This document shows, piece after piece, positions 1 through 9,000 of a stretch of 64,000 nucleotides of DNA. Under the pieces are notes generated by a model that worked only from the letters and a program-made list of their open reading frames with translations, was not told the origin of the DNA and did no database searches. The DNA lies in assembly GCF_003202435.1 (NCBI RefSeq), contig NZ_QJHK01000017.1, forward strand, positions 1 to 64,000, read 5' to 3'. A program made the position numbers and the translations under genes. Within the stretch, counting starts at the first letter, position 1. Every line of letters begins with the position of its first letter. This DNA comes from Flavobacterium cheongpyeongense (lineage in GTDB: Bacteria > Bacteroidota > Bacteroidia > Flavobacteriales > Flavobacteriaceae).

Positions 1-263
1 CTTATTATCAGAAGAATTGAAAGAATGCTGATTTCCAGTAATAAATGTTTTTTCAGCCACAGTCTGGTTTTGATTTCTTTTTTCAGATTGCAGTACCTTA
101 TTATCAGAAGAATTGAAAGAATGCTGATTTCCAGTAATAAATGTTTTTTCAGCTACAGTCTGGTTTTGATTTCTTTTTTCAGATTGCAGTACCTTATTAT
201 CAGAAGAATTGAAAGAATGCTGTCTTCCAGTAATAAATGTTTTTTCAGCTACAGTGTGGTTTG
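1..263. repeat. 96-bp in-frame tandem repeat (2.7 copies visible)
   Basis: Copies begin at 1, 97 and 193 with an exact 96-bp period; the third decays after about 70 bp. On the minus strand each unit encodes 32 residues including TVAEKTFITG and HSFNSSDNKVLQSEKRN. The first two copies are nearly identical at nucleotide level (one visible change, gccac/gctac), which suggests recent expansion or gene conversion. The repeat reaches the window edge, so the copy number is unknown. Confidence 0.95.
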
Positions 264-738
264 TTTTTTCGTTTTTGTTTGATTTCGGGTAAGAAATGCT
301 GGAATTAACTATATTATTAGAGTTGAAAGGAGTAATTTTTGTTCTGTGTGTTTTGTCATTTTGAGAATTGTTTGATTGATTTGCAATTTTCTCTAAAGAT
401 AAACTTTTGACAATGTCAGATTCTTCTTCCGGGCTATTTTCAGCATTAGATATTGCTTTGTTATTATCCAGATTTCTTTTGTTTTCGTCAACAGCAATAC
501 TTTTTTCTATCGATCCGTTATTTATTGTTTCGATTGATGAATCAGAATTAAAATGTAACGCAGTAGGAAGCAATAATCCTAATAAAAGGCATGCAGCAGC
601 AGACCACCAGAGAATTGCTCTCTTTTTCTTTTTGGGTTTATTAAGTTCTTCCTCAATTTTAGTCCATAATTCGGGTGGTGGAACACTCGAAAAGTTTTCA
701 ATTGATGAAAAAATATCTTCTATTTTTTGCTTTTTCAT
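1..738 (-). CDS. Putative anti-sigma/membrane partner of the ECF sigma factor (partial, runs off left edge)
   Basis: The frame is open from an ATG at 738 to the window edge. The start overlaps the sigma factor stop in an ATGA arrangement (735-738), so the two are translationally coupled. Residues 1-40 are charged and cytoplasm-like (PPPELWTKIEEEL, then PKKKKR). Residues 41-63 form one membrane segment beginning AILWWSAAACLLLG. A long Asn/Ser/Lys-rich, low-complexity stretch follows and leads into tandem 32-residue repeats at the edge. Known pattern: in Bacteroidota such single-span proteins next to an ECF factor are often anti-sigma factors, sometimes with a periplasmic or outer-membrane C-terminal domain. 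The C-terminus is not in view and no FecR motif was recognised, so the role rests on context. Confidence 0.75.
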   Translation of the reverse strand, partial: MKKQKIEDIFSSIENFSSVPPPELWTKIEEELNKPKKKKRAILWWSAAACLLLGLLLPTALHFNSDSSIETINNGSIEKSIAVDENKRNLDNNKAISNAENSPEEESDIVKSLSLEKIANQSNNSQNDKTHRTKITPFNSNNIVNSSISYPKSNKNEKTNHTVAEKTFITGRQHSFNSSDNKVLQSEKRNQNQTVAEKTFITGNQHSFNSSDNKVLQSEKRNQNQTVAEKTFITGNQHSFNSSDNK

Positions 739-1286
739 GCTGTCTTAAAATTTTTAATACTCAAAATCCTTTTTTGTAAAATTCTTTTGGCCCTGTTTAA
801 ATTGGATTTTGAGGTTCCTTCTGAAATTTTGAGTTTTTCTGCAATTTCTCTATGTTTCATTTTTTCAAAAACATATAAATTAAAAACCATACGGTACTGA
901 TCTGGTAATTCTCTGATATATTCAAGTAATTTTTCTTGTGCGATCGGAATAATTTCCAGTTCCTCCTCTTCTATGAAATCGGTATCAGGATCAAAAACAT
1001 CTAAAAAGAAACTTTCTTTTTTTTTCTTATTTAATGTTTCGATCAGTTTGTTGATAAAAATTCGTTTAAGCCAGCCTTCAAAACTACCCTCAAATTTATA
1101 TTGATGGATTTTTTGAAAAACAATAATAAAGGCTTCCTGAAAAACATCCTTGGCATCGTCTTCATTTTTCATATATTTTAAGCAAATACCATATAAAACA
1201 GGCGAGAACAACTGATAAATTTTCAGTTGTCCTGTTCTGTCATTTTGTATACATTGTTTAATATATATGTCTAAATCGTCTTTCAA
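735..1286 (-). CDS. RNA polymerase sigma factor, ECF (sigma-70) family
   Basis: 183 residues, the usual ECF length. Region 2 is around residues 25-95 (YGICLKYMKNEDDAKDVFQEAFIIVFQKIHQYKFEGSFEGWLK; the D-A-x-D-V-x-Q-E-x-F motif is clear). Region 4 is around residues 115-175, with LPDQYRMVFNLYVFEKMKHREIAEKL followed by the helix-turn-helix SEGTSKSNLNRAKRIL. It directs RNA polymerase to a small regulon, probably held by the membrane protein whose start overlaps its stop codon. The two upstream secreted-protein genes lie 50 bp away on the same strand and may be in the same transcript. The signal sensed cannot be read from the sequence. Confidence 0.95.
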   Translation of the reverse strand: MKDDLDIYIKQCIQNDRTGQLKIYQLFSPVLYGICLKYMKNEDDAKDVFQEAFIIVFQKIHQYKFEGSFEGWLKRIFINKLIETLNKKKKESFFLDVFDPDTDFIEEEELEIIPIAQEKLLEYIRELPDQYRMVFNLYVFEKMKHREIAEKLKISEGTSKSNLNRAKRILQKRILSIKNFKTA

Positions 1287-1336
1287 AAACAGGGTTGTTT
1301 GGTTTTGGTAAAAATAACTTTTTTTATACTCTTAAC

Positions 1337-1735
1337 CTATTTTTTATAGATAGTTCGCGTGCCTTCAGAGTCATTACTTATTATTATTAAGTTTTGATTA
1401 TCAAGGCTTTCTATGATGTATGTTTTACCTTCAAAAGAAATCAGTTCTTTTTCTGACTGGTCAAAAAAACTGATTCCTTTTTTGATTTCATAGGTGCTGT
1501 TACGAATTTCGACATCATCTTTGTAGGTGATGATTTTTCCGTCAGAGGTAAAAACTATTTTTTTATTGAATCCTATTGTTTTGGGAGTAGAAATGTAAGG
1601 ATTACTCTCTCCGCCTATCGTTTTTTCCCATACCCAGGTATCAATAATCTGATCGGTTTTGGTTGTGTTGGCTTCTAATGAATAGGTAGTAGTGAAAATG
1701 CTAAATACAATAAAAATAAATAGTTTTTTTGTCAT
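1337..1735 (-). CDS. Secreted lipocalin-like protein of unknown function
   Basis: 132 residues starting MTKKLFIFIVFSIFTTTYSLEA, a clear Sec signal peptide. The mature part has an early tryptophan (DTWVWEK) followed by short alternating beta-strand stretches (KKIVFTSDGKIITYKDD, YEIKKGISFF, KTYIIESLDNQNLIIIS) typical of small lipocalin-like domains of Bacteroidota. Only 7 bp separate it from the upstream lipoprotein gene, so the two are probably co-transcribed. No catalytic residues are evident. Family membership is inferred from pattern. Confidence 0.7.
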   Translation of the reverse strand: MTKKLFIFIVFSIFTTTYSLEANTTKTDQIIDTWVWEKTIGGESNPYISTPKTIGFNKKIVFTSDGKIITYKDDVEIRNSTYEIKKGISFFDQSEKELISFEGKTYIIESLDNQNLIIISNDSEGTRTIYKK

Positions 1736-1742
1736 GATTCGT

Positions 1743-2606
1743 TTAAGTTTTTAAGAGTACAATTTTGTCTTTAATTGCCTTCTTGAACGCTTTCACTTCT
1801 GTACTCTGATCTTCTGTATCGGTGTTGTCGATATAGATTTTCGTTGTACTGGCACCTTGACGTAATTCAAAATAAACGCCACCCTGATTTTGCGGGTCTG
1901 GAGATCCGTAGGTTTTGGTTTGGCCTTTTAAGTTTAAGATTTCAGTTGGGACACTTTTGAGAAACAACGTATATTCACCTCTTTTTATTGTAGCGGTATA
2001 TTTATATTGACCAAATTGATAATTTTCTGTATTGACAACATTTAAGAATTTAAGAAAATTATAGTCATTTAGTTGAAAAAAGTCGTTAACACTGCCAAAA
2101 GTTCCAATTACAATATTGTCTTTATTTTCTGTAGTTTTGTTATAAAAGATAGGTTTTGTTGTTTTAGGAATCAAAACATAATCAGCCGGATAGTTTACAG
2201 ACGGAGTAGTCGTTTCGCCAGTTTGTGGGCCATATTCGTAAAAATTAACAATAATCTGGCAATTATTTTCTACTATCGAACTAATTTTTATACCATAACC
2301 GGTGGTTGATTTTTGACCTGAAAATATTCCAATTAAAAAATTAGTAGTAAAATTGATAGTTGGATCACTTGCAACTGTGCATGTATTAGCATGTTGATTA
2401 AAATACTGATTCAATTTCTCCTGTGTGTTTATAACTAAGGCAGCAGGATTAGGAAATTGTTCTTTAATCGAATAGTTGCAGGGAAGAGGAAATCCGCTAA
2501 AAGGGACAATAGTATACGCTCCACAAGTATCCTGGGGTAAATCATCATTCAGTGAACAGGCACTGATCCCAAATGCTATAAATAAGCTTAAAATTAACTT
2601 TTTCAT
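1743..2606 (-). CDS. Lipoprotein with PrcB-like C-terminal domain
   Basis: 287 residues. The N-terminus MKKLILSLFIAFGISAC has a lipobox (GISAC) and Ser-Leu-Asn-Asp-Asp after the cysteine, so it should be a surface or outer-membrane lipoprotein. The stretch LIGIFSGQKSTTGYGIKI, then VNFYEYGP and ADYVLIPKTTKPIFY, fits the PrcB C-terminal fold (named after a Treponema protease-complex subunit that stabilises PrtP). A second, unassigned beta-rich part follows (residues ~170-287). It is first in a possible minus-strand operon with the small secreted protein and the sigma factor. Substrate or partner is unknown. Confidence 0.7.
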   Translation of the reverse strand: MKKLILSLFIAFGISACSLNDDLPQDTCGAYTIVPFSGFPLPCNYSIKEQFPNPAALVINTQEKLNQYFNQHANTCTVASDPTINFTTNFLIGIFSGQKSTTGYGIKISSIVENNCQIIVNFYEYGPQTGETTTPSVNYPADYVLIPKTTKPIFYNKTTENKDNIVIGTFGSVNDFFQLNDYNFLKFLNVVNTENYQFGQYKYTATIKRGEYTLFLKSVPTEILNLKGQTKTYGSPDPQNQGGVYFELRQGASTTKIYIDNTDTEDQSTEVKAFKKAIKDKIVLLKT

Positions 2607-2797
2607 GAATTTTTAATTATTAGGTTTATGTTAAGTAGATGCAATAGTTTTAAAAAGGTTGCGTTAGTTACTCTTTTTTTAAAAAAATTACAGATTTGTT
2701 TATTTAATTTAGAATGAATACTAATTCGTGAAATTTTAATTGTAAAGATTAACGACTACGTATTATTGCGTACTTTTACTTAAAAATAAACGTAGAT

Positions 2798-4171
2798 ATG
2801 TTCGATTTACTTCCTTTTTTATTCCTTTTCCTGATTGCTTTGTTCCTGGGGTTTTACTTAGGTAAAATCATGTCTGTTGCCAAATCCGAAACAGAAAAAG
2901 TAAGCCTGAACGAAAAACTAAATGCAGCCAGCAGCCAATTTCAATTGCAGAAAGAACAGTCTCAAAATGAAAAGAACAATTTTGAAAAACAACTTCATCT
3001 AATCAATTCGGAGAAAGAAAATATCCGTAACGAAAAAGACAGTCTTGCGATTCAGCTTTCTAAAAAAGAGGTCGATTTTGAGAATTTGTGGGAACGCCAT
3101 AAAGAACAGAAGGCAGAAATAACAGCATTACAGGAAAAATTCACCAAAGAATTCGAAAACCTGGCCAATAAAATCCTCGAAGAAAAATCAGCAAAATTCA
3201 CAGAGCAGAATTCCATAAACATGAAAAACATCCTGTTGCCACTGCAGGATAAAATTCAGGGTTTTGAACAAAAAGTAGAACAGACACACAAAGAGAGCAT
3301 CGACTACCATGCTGCTTTGCGTCAGCAGATTTTAGGTTTAAGCGAAATGAATATCCAGATGAGCAAAGAGACTTTAAATTTGACAAAAGCACTAAAAGGC
3401 GACAGTAAAATGCAGGGTAACTGGGGCGAGCTGGTTTTAGAACGCGTTCTGGAAAAATCAGGTCTGGAAAAAGGACGGGAGTACGAAGTGCAGCAAAGCT
3501 TTACCAATGCTGATGGTAATCGTGTTTTGCCGGATGTAGTCATTAATCTGCCTGACGGAAAAAAAATGATTGTCGACTCAAAAGTATCCCTGACGGCTTA
3601 TGAAAAATGGGTAAATGAAGAACAAGAGTTTCTTAAAACAGATCTTTTAAAAGAGCATGTCAATTCCATCAAGAGACATGTTGAGCAATTGGGAAGTAAA
3701 AATTATCACGACCTTTATCAAATTGAAAGTCCCGATTTTGTGTTGCTTTTTGTTCCTATTGAACCCGCTTTCGCCATTGCTTTAAATCAGGATGCTAATT
3801 TGTACAATAAAGCGTTCGAAAAAAACATAGTTATTGTAACACCAACGACTTTACTGGCCACTTTACGCACAATTGACAGTATGTGGGCCAACCAGAAACA
3901 ACAGGAAAATGCTTTTGAAATTGCACGTCAGGCGGGCGCATTATATGATAAGTTTGAAGGTTTTGTAACGGATTTAGTAAAAATAGGAAACAAAATTAAA
4001 GACACCAAAACCGAATACGAAAATGCCATGAACAAGCTTGTTGATGGAAAAGGAAACCTGATTTCCAGTGTTGAAAGATTAAAAAAAATGGGGGCTAAAG
4101 CAAAAAAATCACTTCCGGAAAATATTATTGCGAGAGCTTCCAATACCGATGAAAATCAATTATTGTATTAA
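2798..4171 (+). CDS. rmuC: DNA recombination protein RmuC homologue
   Basis: 457 residues, typical for RmuC. One N-terminal membrane anchor (residues 3-22, LLPFLFLFLIALFLGFYLGK) is followed by a long coiled coil (~30-130). The nuclease-like RmuC core runs from ~150, with the family motif KGDSKMQGNWGELVLERVLE and then LPDVVINLPDGKKMIVDSK (acidic and lysine residues of a PD-(D/E)xK-like fold) and VTPTTLLATLRTIDSMW. RmuC limits inversions at short inverted repeats and may act on aberrant DNA structures; its exact reaction is not settled. It stands alone upstream of the thioesterase gene (41 bp gap). Confidence 0.95.
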   Translation: MFDLLPFLFLFLIALFLGFYLGKIMSVAKSETEKVSLNEKLNAASSQFQLQKEQSQNEKNNFEKQLHLINSEKENIRNEKDSLAIQLSKKEVDFENLWERHKEQKAEITALQEKFTKEFENLANKILEEKSAKFTEQNSINMKNILLPLQDKIQGFEQKVEQTHKESIDYHAALRQQILGLSEMNIQMSKETLNLTKALKGDSKMQGNWGELVLERVLEKSGLEKGREYEVQQSFTNADGNRVLPDVVINLPDGKKMIVDSKVSLTAYEKWVNEEQEFLKTDLLKEHVNSIKRHVEQLGSKNYHDLYQIESPDFVLLFVPIEPAFAIALNQDANLYNKAFEKNIVIVTPTTLLATLRTIDSMWANQKQQENAFEIARQAGALYDKFEGFVTDLVKIGNKIKDTKTEYENAMNKLVDGKGNLISSVERLKKMGAKAKKSLPENIIARASNTDENQLLY

Positions 4172-4212
4172 ACTACCACTTAAATAAACCAAAAACTAAA
4201 AACAGATTACCA

Positions 4213-4761
4213 ATGACTACAGATTTCAAACCCGTTTCTTCATCAAAAATTAGTATTTCCGAGTTGATGCTTCCGTCGCATACTAACTTTAGCGGAAAAA
4301 TTCACGGAGGTTATATTTTACAGCTTCTGGATCAGATAGCTTTTGCATGTGCTTCAAAATTTTGTGGCAATTATTGTGTAACAGCATCTGTTGATACGGT
4401 AAACTTTTTAAAACCTATTGAAGTTGGAGAATTGGTAACCATGAAAGCATCAGTAAATTATGTCGGAAGAAGTTCTATGGTTGTCGGTATACGTGTTGAG
4501 TCTGAGCACATTCAGACTGGTGTGGTTAAACATTGCAACTCGTCTTATTTTACAATGGTAGCAAAAGATAAAGAAGGTAAAAGCGTTCAGGTTCCGGGAC
4601 TTATTTTAACCAATCTGGATGAAGTACGCCGTTTTAGAAAATGTATCAAACAAATTGAAACCAAAAAAGAAATAGAACAGCACGCTAAGGAGGCTAAAGT
4701 AAATTCGATTGAAGACCTGGTAAATTTAGACAAGTATAATGTGTTGCTGGAAATAGGATAA
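4213..4761 (+). CDS. Acyl-CoA thioesterase, hotdog fold (YciA/BFIT type)
   Basis: 182 residues. The hotdog signature is visible: LMLPSHTNFSGKIHGGYILQLLDQIAFACASKFCG, with the HGG-x10-D pattern of cytoplasmic acyl-CoA hydrolases, then TASVDTVNFLKPIEVGELVTMKASVNYVGRSSMVVGI. It should hydrolyse acyl-CoA to free acid and CoA in the cytoplasm. The C-terminal ~35 residues are charged and helical. Chain-length preference cannot be read from sequence. Confidence 0.92.
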   Translation: MTTDFKPVSSSKISISELMLPSHTNFSGKIHGGYILQLLDQIAFACASKFCGNYCVTASVDTVNFLKPIEVGELVTMKASVNYVGRSSMVVGIRVESEHIQTGVVKHCNSSYFTMVAKDKEGKSVQVPGLILTNLDEVRRFRKCIKQIETKKEIEQHAKEAKVNSIEDLVNLDKYNVLLEIG

Positions 4762-4803
4762 TTTTCTGCCTTGATAGGGATAAATTCTTTAAAATAAAGT
4801 AAA

Positions 4804-5196
4804 ATGGTAAAATTTGGATATACAATTTTATATGTAGCAGATGTAGAAAAGGCGATCGTTTTTTATGAAAATGCATTCGGATTTTCAAGAAAATTTATAA
4901 CGCCAGGAAATGATTATGGTGAAATAAACACAGGCGAAACAACAATTTCATTCGCTTCCAAAAAACTGGCCTTGCAAAACCTGAAAGAAGGTTTTATCGA
5001 AAGCAGTTTAGAAGATAAACCTTTTGCAATTGAATTAGGTTTTATAACCGATAATGTTGGCGATCTTGTACAAAAAGCGATTTCTTTCGGAGCTGTTCTG
5101 GCCACAGAACCCAAGAAAAAACCCTGGGGTCAGATCGTCGCCTATGTAAGGGATCCGGAGGGTTTTTTGATTGAAATTTGTACGCCGGTCCAGTAA
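4804..5196 (+). CDS. VOC-superfamily (glyoxalase/bleomycin-resistance-like) protein
   Basis: 130 residues with the paired beta-alpha-beta-beta-beta modules of the VOC fold. It starts FGYTILYVADVEKAIVFYENAFGF and ends YVRDPEGFLIEICTPV, where the conserved DPEG-x4-E contributes a metal ligand. A first-half acidic ligand is less clear (EINTGETTISF). Members range from glyoxalases to antibiotic-binding proteins, so the substrate is unknown. The gene sits 42 bp after the thioesterase and may be co-transcribed. Confidence 0.9.
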   Translation: MVKFGYTILYVADVEKAIVFYENAFGFSRKFITPGNDYGEINTGETTISFASKKLALQNLKEGFIESSLEDKPFAIELGFITDNVGDLVQKAISFGAVLATEPKKKPWGQIVAYVRDPEGFLIEICTPVQ

Positions 5197-5414
5197 CGGT
5201 TTGTGAGTATAAGGAACATTCTTTTGTAAAACGTTCACAAATATTTAGCACAAAACCAGCATCCTTATTGCCGGAAATTCCGTAACTTTAAGTGTAATCA
5301 TTTATGGGTTACAGCATTTTCACTGAATCGCCATTCGATTTTTTTTGAGCCTGATAGTCTGATCTTCTTCTTCGTCTAAAACCGGATGACATAATTGTTT
5401 AAATACTGACGATT

Positions 5415-5984
5415 ATGAAAAGAATTGTATTTTTTATTTTACTGTTTACCACTTGTTCTGTGATTGCTCAGGAAAAAATTACTACCAATAAAGCAATACT
5501 GAATTTTGAAGCTTCCGTCCCGTTTTTTGAAGAGATCACAGCAGTAAACAATTCGGTTGCAGTTGTTTTAGATCCTAAAACAAGTACTTTATTATGTACT
5601 GTTTTGATGCGGGATTTTCGTTTTAAACTGGATTTGATGGAACAGCATTTTAACGAAAATTATGTTGAAAGTCACCGGTATCCCAAAGCTGTTTTTAAAG
5701 GCAAAATTGCAAAATTTGATTTAAAAGATATTGACGAAACGGAGAAAGAATATATAATTAAAGGGAAATTGATGATTCATGGAAAATACAAAGAGATCTC
5801 GGTAAAAGCTTTCTTCAAAAAAGCATTTGGAGTAATCAGGATCAGGTCTGATTTTCCGATTACCATAGCAGATTTTGATATTGAAATCCCGAACAAAATT
5901 GCTTCTAAAATTGCCAAAACAGTCAATGCCGAATTAAATGGTGTTATTGGAAATGATGAAAGAACCCTTATCACGTTAAAATAA
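5415..5984 (+). CDS. YceI-family secreted protein
   Basis: 189 residues with signal peptide MKRIVFFILLFTTCSVIAQ. The mature part follows the YceI lipid-binding barrel pattern: FKLDLMEQHFNENYVESHRYPKAVFKGKI, then YIIKGKLMIHGKYKEISVKAFF and a DFDIEIPNKIASKIAKTVNAEL tail. YceI proteins bind isoprenoid or other amphiphilic lipids in the periplasm. The gene is preceded by 218 bp without any recognised feature and converges with the minus-strand epimerase gene 8 bp downstream. Confidence 0.85.
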   Translation: MKRIVFFILLFTTCSVIAQEKITTNKAILNFEASVPFFEEITAVNNSVAVVLDPKTSTLLCTVLMRDFRFKLDLMEQHFNENYVESHRYPKAVFKGKIAKFDLKDIDETEKEYIIKGKLMIHGKYKEISVKAFFKKAFGVIRIRSDFPITIADFDIEIPNKIASKIAKTVNAELNGVIGNDERTLITLK

Positions 5985-5991
5985 ACTGAAT

Positions 5992-6903
5992 TTAGGATAT
6001 ACAGTTTGAAAGCGCTGTTTCCAGATCTTCAAACTGAAACCTGAAACCTGCGTTTTTAATTTTTTCAGGTGAAACCCTTTTTCCGGTCAGTATAGCAATA
6101 CTCATTTCGCCCAAAACTATTTTAAGTACAAAAGCAGGCACTTTAGGCAGCCAGACCGAATAACCGTACAAACCGGCAATTGTTTTAGACACGGTTTCGT
6201 TTGTAGTATTGTCTAAGACAGTTGCATTGTAAGGACCATTTAATTTTTCATCCTGAATTGCCTTTAAATAAACAGCGCACAAATCTTCAATATGGATCCA
6301 GGGTACAAATTGTGCTCCTGATCCTAATATGGTACCAAAACCCATTTTAAAACCAGGTAAAAGTTTTTTTAGAAAACCTTCATTTCTGCCCAAAACAATA
6401 CCGGTTCTGATTTTTACAGTTCTGATGCCCAATGATTTTATTTTAGTAGCCGTACTTTCCCATTTCTGGCAGGTTGTTCCTAAAAAATCATTGGCGGGAG
6501 CTGTGTTCTCCTTACAGATTTCATCCGAAGTTTCCGCTCCGTAAATTCCTACTGCCGAAGCAGAAACAAAAGCATCCAATGATTTATTGTTTTTTTGCAA
6601 AACAGAGTAAATAAGTTCAATTGGTTTTATGCGGCTTTCTAAAATGTCATTTTTGCGCCTGGACGTCCATCTTTTTTCTACAATTCCTTCGCCAGCCAGA
6701 TGAATAATAAAATCTGCATTCAAAACGGCATTTTCGTCAATATAGTTACGGTTCAGATCCCATTTATAATACGTAATAAAATCCGTATTATTTTTGTTTG
6801 ATCTGCTTAAAACAGATACCGAAAAACCATTGTTAATGAGTATGTCGGTAAGGTATTTTCCAATAAAACCTGACCCTCCGGTGAGTAATACGTTTTTAGC
6901 CAT
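5992..6903 (-). CDS. TIGR01777-family NAD(P)-binding epimerase-like protein (YfcH type)
   Basis: 303 residues. The N-terminal Rossmann motif is NVLLTGGSGFIGKYLTDIL. The middle part has ADFIIHLAGEGIVEKRW and SASAVGIYG, and the C-terminal YfcH extension has GPYNATVLDNTTNETVSKTIA and LGEMSIAILTGKRVSPEKIKNAGFRF, where DUF1731 normally lies. In other bacteria this family is often fused or linked to SRPBCC proteins; an SRPBCC gene occurs here at 34137, far away. The reaction is not established. Confidence 0.92.
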   Translation of the reverse strand: MAKNVLLTGGSGFIGKYLTDILINNGFSVSVLSRSNKNNTDFITYYKWDLNRNYIDENAVLNADFIIHLAGEGIVEKRWTSRRKNDILESRIKPIELIYSVLQKNNKSLDAFVSASAVGIYGAETSDEICKENTAPANDFLGTTCQKWESTATKIKSLGIRTVKIRTGIVLGRNEGFLKKLLPGFKMGFGTILGSGAQFVPWIHIEDLCAVYLKAIQDEKLNGPYNATVLDNTTNETVSKTIAGLYGYSVWLPKVPAFVLKIVLGEMSIAILTGKRVSPEKIKNAGFRFQFEDLETALSNCIS

Positions 6904-7002
6904 AATAGTTTATCATATATTTAACAGTTCCTTTTGTTTAAGGATTCATAAAGATACTTAAACATTTCCTATCTTTATATCAAATTCTAAACTTAAATAA
7001 AA

Positions 7003-7665
7003 ATGGCTGTTAAAAATAAGATAATCAGTAAAGAAGATATCGTTTCAATATACATGAATGAAGTTCTGGAAAAAGGCGAAAAACCAAAATCAGTTTACCG
7101 TTTTGCAAAAGAAAATGATTTTACAGAGGCCGAATTTTATACCTTTTTTGGGACACTCGAAGGCCTGGAAAAAGAAATTTTCAGAATGTTTTTTGCTAAC
7201 ACAGTGGCTCTTTTGCATCAAAATGCGGATTATCTGCATTATGACATGAAAAACAAAATGCTGAGTTTTTATTTTACGTTTTTCGAAATCCTCACAGCCA
7301 ACAGAAGTTATGTTTTACAAGCGCTTAAAATGGACAGAAATCCATTAAAAAATCTAACGCAGCTTACTTCATTAAGAGATAGTTTCAAAGGATATGTTGC
7401 TGAAATCCTCACAGATGATTACAGGCTTGAAGTCGAAAAACTGCAGCAGTTTCAGGAGAAAGCCATTCAGGAAAGTGCCTGGTTTCAATTGATGCTCACA
7501 ATAAAGTTCTGGAAAGACGATGAATCTGCAGCTTTTGAAAAAACAGACATATTTATCGAAAAATCGGTCAATGCTTCCTTCGAATTAATGAATGTGGCTC
7601 CCATAAATCATCTAATAGATTTAGGAAAATTTCTCTTTAAAGAAAAAATATACAGCAAATCATGA
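7003..7665 (+). CDS. TetR/AcrR-family transcriptional regulator
   Basis: 220 residues. The N-terminal DNA-binding part is divergent but present: ISKEDIVSIYMNEVLEKGEKPKSVYRFAKENDFTEAEFYTFFGTLEGLEKEIF, with the second and third helices and the FYTFFGTLEGLEKEIF stretch typical of TetR. The C-terminal ligand-binding half is all-helical. It begins a tight operon: its TGA overlaps the ATG of the UbiB-kinase gene (7662-7665). A -7-like TATCTTTA lies at about 6970-6977, in the 99-bp gap from the divergent epimerase gene. Autoregulation of this operon is likely but inferred. Confidence 0.85.
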   Translation: MAVKNKIISKEDIVSIYMNEVLEKGEKPKSVYRFAKENDFTEAEFYTFFGTLEGLEKEIFRMFFANTVALLHQNADYLHYDMKNKMLSFYFTFFEILTANRSYVLQALKMDRNPLKNLTQLTSLRDSFKGYVAEILTDDYRLEVEKLQQFQEKAIQESAWFQLMLTIKFWKDDESAAFEKTDIFIEKSVNASFELMNVAPINHLIDLGKFLFKEKIYSKS

Positions 7666-8966
7666 AAACTATCGATTATATACCAACGTCAAAAATAGAA
7701 CGAGCAGGAAAACTGGTACAGACCGGGGCAAAAATAGGCGTAAACTATGTCAAACATTATGCTGAAAAAATAGTCAATCCGGATTTGACCCGCGATAAAC
7801 TCAACGAAAACAATGCCGAGGATATTTATGACGGACTAAAAAGCCTGAAAGGGAGTGCCTTAAAAGTAGCCCAGATGCTGAGCATGGACAAAAATTTTCT
7901 GCCACAGGCGTATGTAGAGAAATTTTCGTTGTCACAGTTTTCTGTTCCGCCACTTTCAGCGCCATTGGTTTTGAAAACGTTTAAAAATAATTTTGGCAAA
8001 ACACCGTATGAAATTTTTGACGAATTCAATGCCAATTCCGTTAATGCCGCCAGTATAGGGCAGGTGCATCTGGCAAAGAAAGGCGATAAAAAACTGGCAG
8101 TAAAAATTCAGTATCCCGGTGTTGCGAACAGTATTTCGTCTGATTTGGCTTTGGTAAAACCTATCGCCATCCGCATGTTTAATCTACAGGGAAAAGATTC
8201 GGATAAATATTTTAAAGAAGTAGAGGATAAACTGATTGAAGAAACCAATTATTTACTGGAACTTCAACAAAGTCAGGAGGTTGTAAATGCCTGCAGTAAA
8301 ATCGAAAACATTCTTTTTCCGAATTATTATCCCGAATTTTCATCAGAGAAAATCATCACGATGGACTGGATGAGCGGAATTCACCTTTCTGAGTTTACAG
8401 CAAAAGATTTTGATCGGGAGACCGGAGACAAAATTGGGCAGGCACTTTGGGATTTCTATATGTACCAGATTCATGTATTGCGAAAAGTACACGCAGACCC
8501 ACATCCCGGAAACTTTTTGGTAGACGATCAAAATCATCTGATTGCTCTGGATTTTGGCTGTATGAAGCAAATTCCGAATGATTTCTATATTCCGTATTTT
8601 GAATTGATTAATAAAAATGTCATAACCAATCCGGGACTTTTCAATGATAAACTTTTCGAACTCGAAATCCTGCGGGAAGACGATTCCCCGGCAGAAATCG
8701 CCTATTTTACCGAAATGTTTCATGATTTATTATCACTTTTTACAAAACCTTTTCAGAACGAAACCTTTGATTTTGCAGATGAAACATTCTTCAATTCAAT
8801 TGCCGAATTAGGAAAACGTTTTTCAGAAGATACCAACCTGAAAAAAATGAATGGCAACCGCGGCTCTAAACATTTTATCTACATGAACCGTACATTCTTT
8901 GGTTTGTATAATTTAATGTTTGATCTGAAGGCCAAAATTGAGGTTGCTCATTATTTAAAATATTAA
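7662..8966 (+). CDS. ABC1/AarF/UbiB-family atypical kinase
   Basis: 434 residues. Key ADCK/UbiB features are seen: the K-x-G-Q-like LKSLKGSALKVAQMLSMD near residues 58-75, the Ala-rich nucleotide loop AASIGQVHLAKKGDKKLAVKIQYPG (replacing a glycine loop), HADPHPGNFLVDDQNHLIALDFG (catalytic-loop D and N, then the DFG). These atypical kinases act in quinone and isoprenoid lipid metabolism and are linked with ATPase activity on lipid intermediates. Here the gene is coupled to a TetR regulator and followed by two SDR genes, so it may belong to an isoprenoid or stress-lipid pathway rather than core ubiquinone synthesis. That is inference. Confidence 0.92.
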   Translation: MKTIDYIPTSKIERAGKLVQTGAKIGVNYVKHYAEKIVNPDLTRDKLNENNAEDIYDGLKSLKGSALKVAQMLSMDKNFLPQAYVEKFSLSQFSVPPLSAPLVLKTFKNNFGKTPYEIFDEFNANSVNAASIGQVHLAKKGDKKLAVKIQYPGVANSISSDLALVKPIAIRMFNLQGKDSDKYFKEVEDKLIEETNYLLELQQSQEVVNACSKIENILFPNYYPEFSSEKIITMDWMSGIHLSEFTAKDFDRETGDKIGQALWDFYMYQIHVLRKVHADPHPGNFLVDDQNHLIALDFGCMKQIPNDFYIPYFELINKNVITNPGLFNDKLFELEILREDDSPAEIAYFTEMFHDLLSLFTKPFQNETFDFADETFFNSIAELGKRFSEDTNLKKMNGNRGSKHFIYMNRTFFGLYNLMFDLKAKIEVAHYLKY

Positions 8967-9000
8967 TTTACGATTATTTGATGATAAATAACAGACAAAA

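Noticed and set aside
1..263. CRISPR array (regular repeats at the left edge)
   Set aside because: The 96-bp units are contiguous with no unique spacers and encode in-frame protein repeats.
25..748. Plus-strand reading frames at 25-282 and 407-748
   Set aside because: They are the antisense of the repeat-containing minus-strand gene, which has a proper start, coupling to the sigma factor and a membrane segment.
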